This document shows, in pieces, positions 31,761 to 39,344 of a stretch of DNA of 47,085 nt. Location: contig CACJJR010000004.1 of NCBI GenBank assembly GCA_902593795.1, forward strand, positions 1-47,085, in the 5' to 3' direction. The translations under genes were made by a program, and so were the position numbers. Each line of letters starts with the position of its first letter. Positions within the stretch are counted from its first letter, which is position 1. The notes beneath the pieces were generated by a model. That model had not been told where the DNA came from, did not search any database, and saw nothing but the letters and a program-made list of their open reading frames with translations. This DNA is from an uncultured Candidatus Actinomarina sp. GTDB lineage: Bacteria; Actinomycetota; Acidimicrobiia; Actinomarinales; Actinomarinaceae.

Positions 31761-32684
31761 TTAAATGACTACAGTTGTATCGCCATCCATTATTTTTTTT
31801 ATGTTTTCAACTGTGTCTAAACCAGCTTTCAGTTGCGCTTCACTTGTAGACGCTCCAATATGCGGTGTAGATATTAAATTTAGATCAGAAAAAGTATCAA
31901 TTTTTTTTGGTGGTTCTTCAGAGTAGACATCTAACCCAGCACCAAATATTTTTTTTGATTTTAAAAGTTCAATTAAATAACCCTCGTCTAGAACACCTCC
32001 TCTTGAAGTGTTGATTAATATTGCATTTTCTTTGAGTAAATCTAGTTTTTCTCTCGATATAAGGTTTTCAGTTTCTTTAGTTTTAATAACATGAATACTG
32101 ACAATATCTGACGAGGTAAGAAGCTCATCAAGCTCTAATTTTTTTTCTGAACCATTCCAGTCTTTTATATAAGGATCATAAAAAGCTATAGACATTCCAA
32201 ATGCTTTCATTCTTTCAGATACCAATTTACCCGCTTTGCCAAATCCTATAATTCCCAACTGTTTACCGGATAACTCGATACCTACAAATTCTTTTCGATT
32301 CCACTTTCCTTCCTTCAAATGCTTATCGGCAAGATTAATTTTTCTGGCAGCACTTATTATTAAAGCTACTGTAAGTTCGACAACCGATATTAAGTTTGCT
32401 GATGGAGAGTTGGTTACAAATATATTTTGTGATTTAGCATAATCAACATCAATGTTGTCAACACCTACGCCACAGCGTGCAATTATTTTCAAGGATTTTC
32501 CTTTTTCTATGATTGCTTTATCTAAAGTGGTTCCACTTCTAATAACAACAATTTCAGCATCTTCAATCTTTTCATCTAAATCTTCATTCTTTGTATGGGA
32601 AGAAGAAATATCAATACAATCGCCTATAGCTTGAAGTTCTTTTAAAACTTTCTCATTTAAAGAATCACAAATCAGTATTTTCAT
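31761..32684 (-). CDS. serA: D-3-phosphoglycerate dehydrogenase, short form
   Basis: Catalyses the first step of serine synthesis, oxidising 3-phosphoglycerate with NAD. The protein has 307 residues. VGVDNIDVDYAKSQNIFVTNSPSANL and the Rossmann motif LGIIGFGKAGKLVSERM are present, as are NTSRGGVLDE and PHIGAST with the catalytic His. It lacks the C-terminal ACT and intervening domains of the usual actinobacterial enzyme (about 530 residues), so serine feedback through ACT is not expected. Another 2-hydroxyacid dehydrogenase activity cannot be excluded. The ATG overlaps the upstream phosphatase stop by 4 bp. Confidence 0.85.
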   Translation of the reverse strand: MKILICDSLNEKVLKELQAIGDCIDISSSHTKNEDLDEKIEDAEIVVIRSGTTLDKAIIEKGKSLKIIARCGVGVDNIDVDYAKSQNIFVTNSPSANLISVVELTVALIISAARKINLADKHLKEGKWNRKEFVGIELSGKQLGIIGFGKAGKLVSERMKAFGMSIAFYDPYIKDWNGSEKKLELDELLTSSDIVSIHVIKTKETENLISREKLDLLKENAILINTSRGGVLDEGYLIELLKSKKIFGAGLDVYSEEPPKKIDTFSDLNLISTPHIGASTSEAQLKAGLDTVENIKKIMDGDTTVVI

Positions 32685-33469
32685 TCTGTGTCTTGTAGTT
32701 TTTTCAGAGCCAATTCATGAATATCACTTGAAGCAGATGCTAAAACGTAAACATTATTTTGGTTAAAATCTAACTTTTTACCCTCCCAGTCTGTCATGAT
32801 ACCACCAGCTCCTTCAACAATTTTGATAAGTGGCAAATAATCATGAGGAGCAGTCAAACGCTCTGCAACTATATCAATATATCCACTTGCTAGTAATCCA
32901 TAGTTATAGCAATCACTACCTGTTGTAGTTACTTTTACAGACTGTTCAAGTGATTGATAAGCTCTCCATTTTTTCATTCCAAACTCATGACTTGATGTGG
33001 TTGCCATAACAGCATTACTTAGATCTTCAACGGCTTTACATTGAGTTATTACTTGATTTACCTTAGTTTGTTTAGGTTGAAAAGAAGTCCATCTTTCTCC
33101 TAAAGCAGGACAGTCTACAACTCCCCCAATTATTTCTTTATCCATGACTACAGCTAAAAGTGTTCCAAAATCATGTTTTCCTGCTACAAAACTCCTCGTA
33201 CCATCTATTGGGTCAATATACCAAGTAATATTTTCTGTACCATCAACATAATCTAATTCCTCACCAATAATTTTATGATTAGGATAATTTTCTAAAATTT
33301 TTGTTCTAATATATTGCTCAATTTTTATATCAGTTTTAGTGACTGGGCTAGAGTCTCCTTTAAGACTCATTTCTCTAATCTCTCGAAAATTTTCTAAAGC
33401 AATTTTGCCAGAGACATCTAGCATTTCATTGATAAATTCTTCTAGTTCTTTTAATAGACCTTTTTTCAT
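32681..33469 (-). CDS. hisN: Inositol monophosphatase-family phosphatase, probably histidinol-phosphatase
   Basis: The protein has 262 residues from the ATG at 33469; a GTG at 33478 would add three, but AAAGAG lies well placed for the ATG. Family motifs are GEELDYVDGT, WYIDPIDGTRSFVAGKHDFGTLLAV (metal site) and the C-terminal APHDYLPLIKIVEGAGGIMTDWEGK. The GKHDFGTLLAV form is typical of HisN, which removes phosphate from histidinol phosphate. A direct role in serine synthesis is possible given the overlap with serA, but I see no specific support. The stop is TGA inside the serA start. Confidence 0.85.
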   Translation of the reverse strand: MKKGLLKELEEFINEMLDVSGKIALENFREIREMSLKGDSSPVTKTDIKIEQYIRTKILENYPNHKIIGEELDYVDGTENITWYIDPIDGTRSFVAGKHDFGTLLAVVMDKEIIGGVVDCPALGERWTSFQPKQTKVNQVITQCKAVEDLSNAVMATTSSHEFGMKKWRAYQSLEQSVKVTTTGSDCYNYGLLASGYIDIVAERLTAPHDYLPLIKIVEGAGGIMTDWEGKKLDFNQNNVYVLASASSDIHELALKKLQDTE

Positions 33470-33551
33470 TACAACCACTCTTTGAATTAAAGGTAATTCT
33501 ATATTGTTAAAAAAGTCTTAGGACTAGTTAACAAAGATTTAACAAAGGATT

Positions 33552-33800
33552 TTAAATATATTTTAATTCTTTAAGCTTGTTTTCCAAATCAACATCAGAT
33601 GGCTCGACTAAAAAGGAATCATCGTCAAAAACAATTGTGGGAATTCTTCTCTGATTTATTTGTAATGTCTTAATATATTCATTTGCATTTTCATCTAAGT
33701 CAACATTTATCTCATTAAAATCTAAATCGAATTTTTTTAATAGGGCTTTTGATCTAACACAATCACCACACCAGTCAGTAGTATAAAAATCTATTTTCAT
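33552..33800 (-). CDS. Glutaredoxin-like protein (mycoredoxin type)
   Basis: The protein has 82 residues with a glutaredoxin fold. DFYTTDWCGDCVRSK carries the CxxC active site (Cys11, Cys14), and the cis-Pro segment RRIPTIVFDDDSFLVEPS follows. The WCGxC form and short length fit actinobacterial mycoredoxin, which reduces mixed disulfides with mycothiol; whether this organism makes mycothiol cannot be seen here. It follows the small membrane protein by one base and belongs to the trxA cluster. Confidence 0.87.
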   Translation of the reverse strand: MKIDFYTTDWCGDCVRSKALLKKFDLDFNEINVDLDENANEYIKTLQINQRRIPTIVFDDDSFLVEPSDVDLENKLKELKYI

Positions 33801-33801
33801 T

Positions 33802-34062
33802 TCAAGAATTACCCTGTAATGGATCTAGCAATAAAGTTAAAATATCATTTATGCCTGATAAGCTCTGAAAAGCTGCTTCAAGTGAAATTACTGTATCTAT
33901 TGCAACCTCTAATTTTGGCAATAAGCTTTGAATATCATTAATTACCAATAAAGCATTATCGACTTCAGTTGAAAGTGTTTGTAATTCAGAATATAAAAAA
34001 TATCCAGCACCTAGAAAAAGTGTTAGTAAAACTATCTGGAAAAAAAGTATTAACTTTAACAA
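33802..34062 (-). CDS. Small membrane-anchored helical protein
   Basis: The protein has 86 residues from a TTG directly after the trxA stop. It has one N-terminal membrane helix (about 2-24) and then a heptad-like helical region (ELQTLSTEVDNALLVINDIQSLL). I do not recognise it. It sits between thioredoxin and the mycoredoxin-like gene with one-base gaps, so it is translated with them. It could tether or scaffold these redox proteins, but that is only suggested by position. There is no other start in the frame. Confidence 0.65.
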   Translation of the reverse strand: MLKLILFFQIVLLTLFLGAGYFLYSELQTLSTEVDNALLVINDIQSLLPKLEVAIDTVISLEAAFQSLSGINDILTLLLDPLQGNS

Positions 34063-34063
34063 A

Positions 34064-34372
34064 TTAAATTAATGCTGAAACTTTTTCTTTTATAACTTCT
34101 TTTGGCTGAACACCAACAAAACGTTCTTTAACTTCCCCGCCTTTAAGCATAACAACAGTTGGCACTCCCATTACGCCATTTGCTCCAGCTATTTCAGGAT
34201 GTTGATCGACATCAAGCTTCACAAACTCAACACCAGTAACTTCATCCGATAGCTCTTCTAAAATCGGGCTTAAAACTTTACAGGGACCACACCATGTAGC
34301 ATGAAAATCTATTACAACTGGTGCCTCAGAATTTAATAATTCGTTATAATCTTCTGCGTTTATTTCTTTCAT
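34064..34372 (-). CDS. trxA: Thioredoxin
   Basis: A general disulfide reductase. The protein has 102 residues with the complete thioredoxin fold: VVIDFHATWCGPCKVLSPILEEL with the WCGPC active site, FVKLDVDQHPEIA, and GVMGVPTVVMLKGGE with the cis-Pro. AAGGAG lies 6 bases before the ATG. It heads a minus-strand redox cluster with the small membrane protein and the mycoredoxin-like gene. It is divergent from ggt across 97 bp. Confidence 0.97.
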   Translation of the reverse strand: MKEINAEDYNELLNSEAPVVIDFHATWCGPCKVLSPILEELSDEVTGVEFVKLDVDQHPEIAGANGVMGVPTVVMLKGGEVKERFVGVQPKEVIKEKVSALI

Positions 34373-34456
34373 TTATCTCCTTGATTGTAAATTTATTGTA
34401 TAGGTGTTGAATTTATACAAGTAACTTTCTGGGATAAATAAATTATATTTTATCTT

Positions 34457-34462
34457 TATAAT
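34457..34462 (+). promoter_or_regulatory. Consensus -10 box of ggt, leaderless start
   Basis: TATAAT ends 7 bases before the ggt ATG, so transcription should begin at or within a base of the start codon. No Shine-Dalgarno sequence is present. This fits a leaderless transcript, common in Actinobacteria. A -35 is not obvious. Confidence 0.55.
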
Positions 34463-34469
34463 TAAAAGA

Positions 34470-35999
34470 ATGAACAATGTTATCGTTTCACCACATTATC
34501 TTTCAACTGAACTTGGATCAACAGTGTTTAAAAAAGGAGGCAATGCTGTAGATGCTGCAATAACAACTAATCTTGTTCAAGGTATAGTTGCTCCTGAGAC
34601 CTGTGGTATTGGTGGAGATCTGTTTGCACTTATTTGGATTCCCGGAAAAAATAAGCCAGAATTTTTAGATGCTTCAGGTTATGCAGGTTCCTTGGTAAAC
34701 ATTGAGAGCCTTGCAAATTATAAAAATATACCTTTGAACCATCCATTATCAGTAACTATTCCTGGAGCTGTTGCAGGGTGGATTGAATTAAGTAATAAAT
34801 ACGGCAATCTTCCTATCAAGGAAATTTTAGATATTGGAATAAACCTTTGTCATGAAGGTTTTAAGTTAAGTAATGAACTTTATAGCTCACTAACAAAATA
34901 CTCTTCGGAGTTAAGTGGGCAAAAATCTGGATATGCTTTTTACAGAAATAGTGAACCATTCAGTCCTGCATCAATAATCAGACGACCTCAACTAGGTAAA
35001 ACACTTGAACTATTAAAAGACAACGGGCTTGATTATTTTTATAACAGTGACATTGCTAACGAAATTTCAAAATCTACAAATGGGTTCATTACTAAAGATG
35101 ATTTATCAAATTACAAACCAGCCTGGAGAGAACCATTGCACATTAATATTTATGGTTATGACGGCTGGACTAGTCCACCAAGTACTCAAGGTTACTTAAC
35201 TCTAAGTGCGTTAAAAGGTTTTGAAATCATTGATGATAAAGAAGACTACCTTCACACATTGATTGAATCTTATAGAATTTTTGCTGCCGATAGAGACAAC
35301 ATTACGTACGATTATATGGGGCAAGACGATAACTTTAAAGGAACTGATTACGCGTACATAAAAGATAAAGTAAAACAATTTAATAGCAGCACATCTGGAA
35401 AATTTAATTCTCCACAATCTCATGGTGGTGGAACGGCATATATGAATTCTGTAGATGAAAGTGGGTTAGGAGTATCATTAATACAGTCAAATTTTCATGG
35501 AATTGGAAGCAGAATTGGTGTTGGTAGTTATGGATTTTTTCTTCACAATAGAGGTTGTGGATTTAATTTAATTCAAAACCATCCAAACGTGATACACCCA
35601 GGCAAAAAACCACTTCATACTTTATCTCCAACAATTTGGTCAAAAAATAATGAATTAGAGTTTATAGTTGGTACGAGGGGCGGCAGATACCAACCACAAT
35701 TACTTGCTCAACACATCCTCCCTTACATCTTAGAAAAAAGCAGTTTTGAAGAAATAGTAAAAAAACCAAGATGGTCAATAGAATATTTTGGTTCAAATAC
35801 TGATTCCGAAATCAAGTTTGAATTTATAGAAGAATCAGCAAAGAACTCTTTAATTAGCAAAGGACATAGAGTGACTGCCGAAGAAAAACTGGTTGCAGGT
35901 TATGGGCCTATTTCTACAATTTATAAAAATCAATCAGGAAATTTCATAGGAGTACCTGATGTTAGGGTCGGAACTGAAAAAGCATTTAATAATTCTTAA
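34470..35999 (+). CDS. ggt: Gamma-glutamyltransferase family protein
   Basis: Ntn hydrolases of this family cleave gamma-glutamyl bonds, as in glutathione or related compounds, after splitting themselves into two subunits. The protein has 509 residues. The large-subunit part has GGNAVDAAI and PETCGIGGDLFALIW, and SPPSTQG follows. The autocleavage site is SHGGGTAYMNSVDESG with the nucleophile Thr322, then VSLIQSNFHGIGSRI. HTLSPTIW and VGTRGG are also family motifs. There is no signal peptide, so it would be cytoplasmic, unlike most secreted GGTs. The actual substrate is uncertain because Actinobacteria usually lack glutathione. Its end overlaps smpB by 14 bp. Confidence 0.88.
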   Translation: MNNVIVSPHYLSTELGSTVFKKGGNAVDAAITTNLVQGIVAPETCGIGGDLFALIWIPGKNKPEFLDASGYAGSLVNIESLANYKNIPLNHPLSVTIPGAVAGWIELSNKYGNLPIKEILDIGINLCHEGFKLSNELYSSLTKYSSELSGQKSGYAFYRNSEPFSPASIIRRPQLGKTLELLKDNGLDYFYNSDIANEISKSTNGFITKDDLSNYKPAWREPLHINIYGYDGWTSPPSTQGYLTLSALKGFEIIDDKEDYLHTLIESYRIFAADRDNITYDYMGQDDNFKGTDYAYIKDKVKQFNSSTSGKFNSPQSHGGGTAYMNSVDESGLGVSLIQSNFHGIGSRIGVGSYGFFLHNRGCGFNLIQNHPNVIHPGKKPLHTLSPTIWSKNNELEFIVGTRGGRYQPQLLAQHILPYILEKSSFEEIVKKPRWSIEYFGSNTDSEIKFEFIEESAKNSLISKGHRVTAEEKLVAGYGPISTIYKNQSGNFIGVPDVRVGTEKAFNNS

Positions 36000-36417
36000 T
36001 TTCTTTAAGATGTTCTTTATTGATGATTTTTTTCCTCTTGTCATAATCTTTTCTTCCTTTAGCTAATGCAAATTCTATTTTGATAAATCCATTCTTTTCA
36101 AAAACTTTTGTTGCAATCAATGTATAACCTTTTTGTGAAAGAAGGCCAATAAGTTTTTTTATTTCGCCTTTATGCAAAAGCAGCTTTCTAGGTGACTTCG
36201 GATCATAATCAGAAATATTTGCATATTTATATGGCTCTATATTCATTTCCATGACATAAGCCTCTTCGTCATCGATAATTCCAAATGCATCAACTATCGA
36301 CACAGCACCATTTCTTACACTTTTTGTTTCTGGTCCTGATAAAACAACACCGGCTTCGTAAAACTCATGAAAATCATAAGAGTTTTTTGCTTTCCGGTTT
36401 TCAGCAAATACTTTCAT
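35986..36417 (-). CDS. smpB: tmRNA-binding protein SmpB
   Basis: Brings tmRNA to stalled ribosomes in trans-translation. The protein has 143 residues: NRKAKNSYDFHEFYEAGVVL at the start, GPETKSVRNGAVSIVDAFG as the RNA-binding beta barrel, and DPKSPRKLLLHKGEI. The C-terminal tail KGRKDYDKRKKIINKEHLKE enters the mRNA channel. It ends the prfB-ftsE-ftsX-M23 series, a conserved neighbourhood in Actinobacteria. Its start overlaps the M23 gene stop by one base. Its RNA partner ssrA lies at 28450-28785. Confidence 0.98.
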   Translation of the reverse strand: MKVFAENRKAKNSYDFHEFYEAGVVLSGPETKSVRNGAVSIVDAFGIIDDEEAYVMEMNIEPYKYANISDYDPKSPRKLLLHKGEIKKLIGLLSQKGYTLIATKVFEKNGFIKIEFALAKGRKDYDKRKKIINKEHLKEIKNY

Positions 36418-37790
36418 CAGTTAAGGAAGCAATAAGGGTTAACTCGTCCGCGTGAAGTTGGATCAAGATATGGTAAAGAACAGTTTGCTGAGCTAGGACT
36501 CCTTAATCTTGTTTCAAAATGCAAGTGAGGACCTGTTGATCGACCAGTATTTCCTACAGTTCCAATCTGGTCGCCGGTAAATACGGTTTGGCCTACATTA
36601 ACTAATATTTTGTCCATATGGAAGTATAGGGTTGTTAAGCCACCGCCATGATCAATGAAAACAGTTCTTCCTGCAAGTCCATAATATCTCGCAAGTATTA
36701 CCACTCCTGCACCAGCTGCCTTTATTGGAGTGCCTCTAGAAGCAGCTATATCGATTGCACCATGAAAACTTGTTGTGCCACCTAGTCTTCTCCATTTATA
36801 ACCGCTTGAGACGTATCCAGTAGTCACTGGCCAAGCAAGTGAGGAAGGTGCAACTCCACCGGAACTACTTAACCTATCAATATCTGCTTGTATGGCATCT
36901 TCTAATTTTTCTAAATCAGCATGCTCTTTATCTAATTTTTCAAGCTCTTTGTTGGCTTGACTTAATAAATTCTGAGCATTTTGCCTTGCTCTTACGACTT
37001 GGGCCTTTTTGGACTCTACAATTCTTTTTTCTCGCTCTACAGCTTCTTTCTTATCCTCAATTTCTTCAGCAAACTCCTCTGCTGCAATAGAAATTTCATT
37101 TTTTCTTTCCTCTTCATTTTGTAAATTACTGACAATTTCAACTCTTTCATCCTCACGCTGAGTTAAAAATTCTGTTTGGCTGGATGCAAGCGATTCTAAT
37201 GCATTTAACTGTTCAACAATTGCATAAGCAGAATCAACGACCGTTGAAGCATATCCTAATGCAACTAAAAAGTTTGAAAGTTCGTCTAGTTCTATAAACA
37301 AAGCTGTCGTAGGACTCATAACTCCATTGATATAAAGATTGACAGCTTGATCTTGTAAGCTCTCATCTGCAACTAAGAGATTTTTTTGAGTTTCAAACAA
37401 CTCACTTGATACATCTGCAATCTCATTTTTTATTTTTCCAAGTTTTATTTGTTCATTAATTATATTTTCTTGAACTGCAACAAGATCATTTAAAGAGAAA
37501 TCATAATTTTCTAACGCTTTTTCTAGCTCTCTTTCAACAACAGCCAATCTGCTCTGAACTTCCGCTAGTTCACTATTTACCTGTGCTAAGTCTTTATCAT
37601 TTGCAATTATTGCTTTTTCTAAGTCTGTCCTGTCACCTTCATATTTGCTTATCTGTTCAGCTATTGCCTGTAGTTGTCTTTCAACTTCAATTAATCGATC
37701 TTCAGCAGTAATAGCATTGAGTTCTGCGGGAAACATAAAAGAGGTGAGGAAAAATACAGGAATAAAGAGAATTGTTATTTTTTTAATCAT
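36417..37790 (-). CDS. Secreted M23 murein hydrolase with coiled coil (EnvC-like)
   Basis: The protein has 457 residues. A signal peptide ends near LNA (about residue 26). A long coiled coil runs from about 27 to 300 and is rich in Glu, Lys and Gln. The C-terminal LytM/M23 domain (about 325-450) has FHGAIDIA and GPHLHFETR, with the zinc ligands His and Asp and the HxH motif intact, so it may be an active endopeptidase. In many bacteria FtsEX activates a coiled-coil hydrolase or hydrolase activator across the membrane. Adjacency to ftsX, with an 8-bp overlap, suggests this is the partner here. In mycobacteria that partner is an NlpC/P60 enzyme instead. Confidence 0.92.
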   Translation of the reverse strand: MIKKITILFIPVFFLTSFMFPAELNAITAEDRLIEVERQLQAIAEQISKYEGDRTDLEKAIIANDKDLAQVNSELAEVQSRLAVVERELEKALENYDFSLNDLVAVQENIINEQIKLGKIKNEIADVSSELFETQKNLLVADESLQDQAVNLYINGVMSPTTALFIELDELSNFLVALGYASTVVDSAYAIVEQLNALESLASSQTEFLTQREDERVEIVSNLQNEEERKNEISIAAEEFAEEIEDKKEAVEREKRIVESKKAQVVRARQNAQNLLSQANKELEKLDKEHADLEKLEDAIQADIDRLSSSGGVAPSSLAWPVTTGYVSSGYKWRRLGGTTSFHGAIDIAASRGTPIKAAGAGVVILARYYGLAGRTVFIDHGGGLTTLYFHMDKILVNVGQTVFTGDQIGTVGNTGRSTGPHLHFETRLRSPSSANCSLPYLDPTSRGRVNPYCFLN

Positions 37791-38658
37791 TTAGAGCTTT
37801 CCTTATACCAACAAAGGAAGCAAATAACCCAAAAATAAGTGAGAACATTAAGAGAGACAGGGTCAAAAATATTAAATAATCATCGGAGATAGTTATATCG
37901 AAAATGCTTTCTGCTACTACTGAATTCTTAGAATACTCGATTACTGCCCAACCAAAACCTACAGCAATACTTGTTCCTATCAGAGATTCAATTACTGCTT
38001 CAAATATAAATGGCAATCTAATATACGTAGAAGATGCACCAACGAGCCTCATTATTCTAATTTCTTTCTTCTTTGAAAATGCAGCTATTCTCAATGTATT
38101 TATTATCAATATAAAAGCTGCAAAACCTATCAGCAATGCAAAGGCAGAAGCTGAAATAACTAATGTATCAGTGAGGCTAAGGAGTCTTTCAATAGCTTCT
38201 CCTGAAGATCGAATCTCTTTGACTGCTGGGTTTCCGTCAAGCCTTTCAATAATTAGGGTATAGTCTGAAGGGTCATTTAAATTAATTCTTAATGAAGAAG
38301 GTAAAATTTCATAATCTACTTCTGCAAGTAACTCTGGTTGATCTTTAAATAAAACTTTAAATTCTTCTTCAGCTTCTAGTTTTGAAAAATAATCGACGGT
38401 TCTTACTTCTGGGTAGCTCTCCAAAGATTCTTCCAATTGTTTGTGTGCTGTTGTAGTTACTCTATCATCAAGAAAAACAACAACATGTACTCCATTTTGC
38501 CATCGTATAGTATTGTTTTCTACTATTGACCTAGCTGACAAAGTTGTAAAAACAAGAAAACTTGATACTAGAACAGCAATAATAGTTGCAAACACAAGAA
38601 GCGGTGTTCTTCTCATATTTAATAATGTATTTTTTAAGACATATGAAAATTTACTCAT
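37783..38658 (-). CDS. ftsX: Cell division protein FtsX
   Basis: The membrane subunit of FtsEX, which couples division to peptidoglycan hydrolysis. The protein has 291 residues. TM1 (about 18-40) is followed by an extracytoplasmic domain (about 42-165, VHVVVFLDDRVTT to SGEAIERLL), then three more helices. The cytoplasmic loop FSKKKEIRIMRLVGASSTYIRLPF is a hallmark of FtsX. It starts 2 bp after the ftsE stop and overlaps the M23 gene by 8 bp. This is the typical FtsX size and topology. Confidence 0.97.
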   Translation of the reverse strand: MSKFSYVLKNTLLNMRRTPLLVFATIIAVLVSSFLVFTTLSARSIVENNTIRWQNGVHVVVFLDDRVTTTAHKQLEESLESYPEVRTVDYFSKLEAEEEFKVLFKDQPELLAEVDYEILPSSLRINLNDPSDYTLIIERLDGNPAVKEIRSSGEAIERLLSLTDTLVISASAFALLIGFAAFILIINTLRIAAFSKKKEIRIMRLVGASSTYIRLPFIFEAVIESLIGTSIAVGFGWAVIEYSKNSVVAESIFDITISDDYLIFLTLSLLMFSLIFGLFASFVGIRKALND

Positions 38659-38660
38659 AT

Positions 38661-39344
38661 TTACCTAACTATATAACTTCCGTCTTGCTCGTCGCGAGTA
38701 ATTTTTCCATCTTTTAGCTCTATAACTCGTTTTTTTCTTCGATTAACAATTGTTGAATCGTGAGTTGCCATTACTACCGTTGTGCCGGCTCTGTTAATTT
38801 TTTCTAATAATGAAACTATCTGAATACTTAAATCAGGGTCCAAGTTTCCTGTTGGTTCATCACATAATAAAACTACCGGATTATTAGCTAGTGCTCTTGC
38901 AATACTAACTCTTGTTTGTTGACCTCCAGATAGTTGTCCTGGATACTTATAAGCACTGTCATTTAGTTCAACTAAATCTAAAAGTGTGTTGGTTTTAGCT
39001 TCAATTTCTTCTGGAAGTGCTCCCATAACCTCCAGAGCAAAAGCAATATTTTCAAATGTATTTCTGTTTTCCAATAATTGTGGTTCTTGAGTTACAATCC
39101 CGATTTTTCTTCTTAGTAAAGGTATTTTCCATTTTGGCAGTTTAGATACATCAATATTAGCTACTTCGATTTCTCCTTTTGTAGCAATATATTCTTTATA
39201 TAGAAGCTTTAAAAATGATGACTTCCCACTTCCTGAGTGGCCAACCAAATAAACAAATTCACCCTCCTGAACTGTGGTTGTTAAATTAGAAATAGCAACA
39301 CTGCCGCCTTGAAATACTAAAGAAACATTTTTTAATTTAATCAT
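38661..39344 (-). CDS. ftsE: Cell division ATP-binding protein FtsE
   Basis: The ATPase subunit of FtsEX. The protein has 227 residues. Walker A is GHSGSGKSS (about 35-43), the signature is LSGGQQTRVSIARAL, Walker B is VVLLCDEPTGNLDPDL, and the H-loop is in VVMATHDS. All catalytic elements are intact. Its start overlaps the prfB stop by 8 bp, so the two are translationally coupled, as is usual for Actinobacteria. Order downstream is ftsX, M23 hydrolase, smpB. Confidence 0.97.
   Translation of the reverse strand: MIKLKNVSLVFQGGSVAISNLTTTVQEGEFVYLVGHSGSGKSSFLKLLYKEYIATKGEIEVANIDVSKLPKWKIPLLRRKIGIVTQEPQLLENRNTFENIAFALEVMGALPEEIEAKTNTLLDLVELNDSAYKYPGQLSGGQQTRVSIARALANNPVVLLCDEPTGNLDPDLSIQIVSLLEKINRAGTTVVMATHDSTIVNRRKKRVIELKDGKITRDEQDGSYIVR

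Noticed and set aside
35211-35423. Minus-strand frame inside ggt
   Set aside because: It lies entirely within a well-supported gene and shows no recognisable domain.
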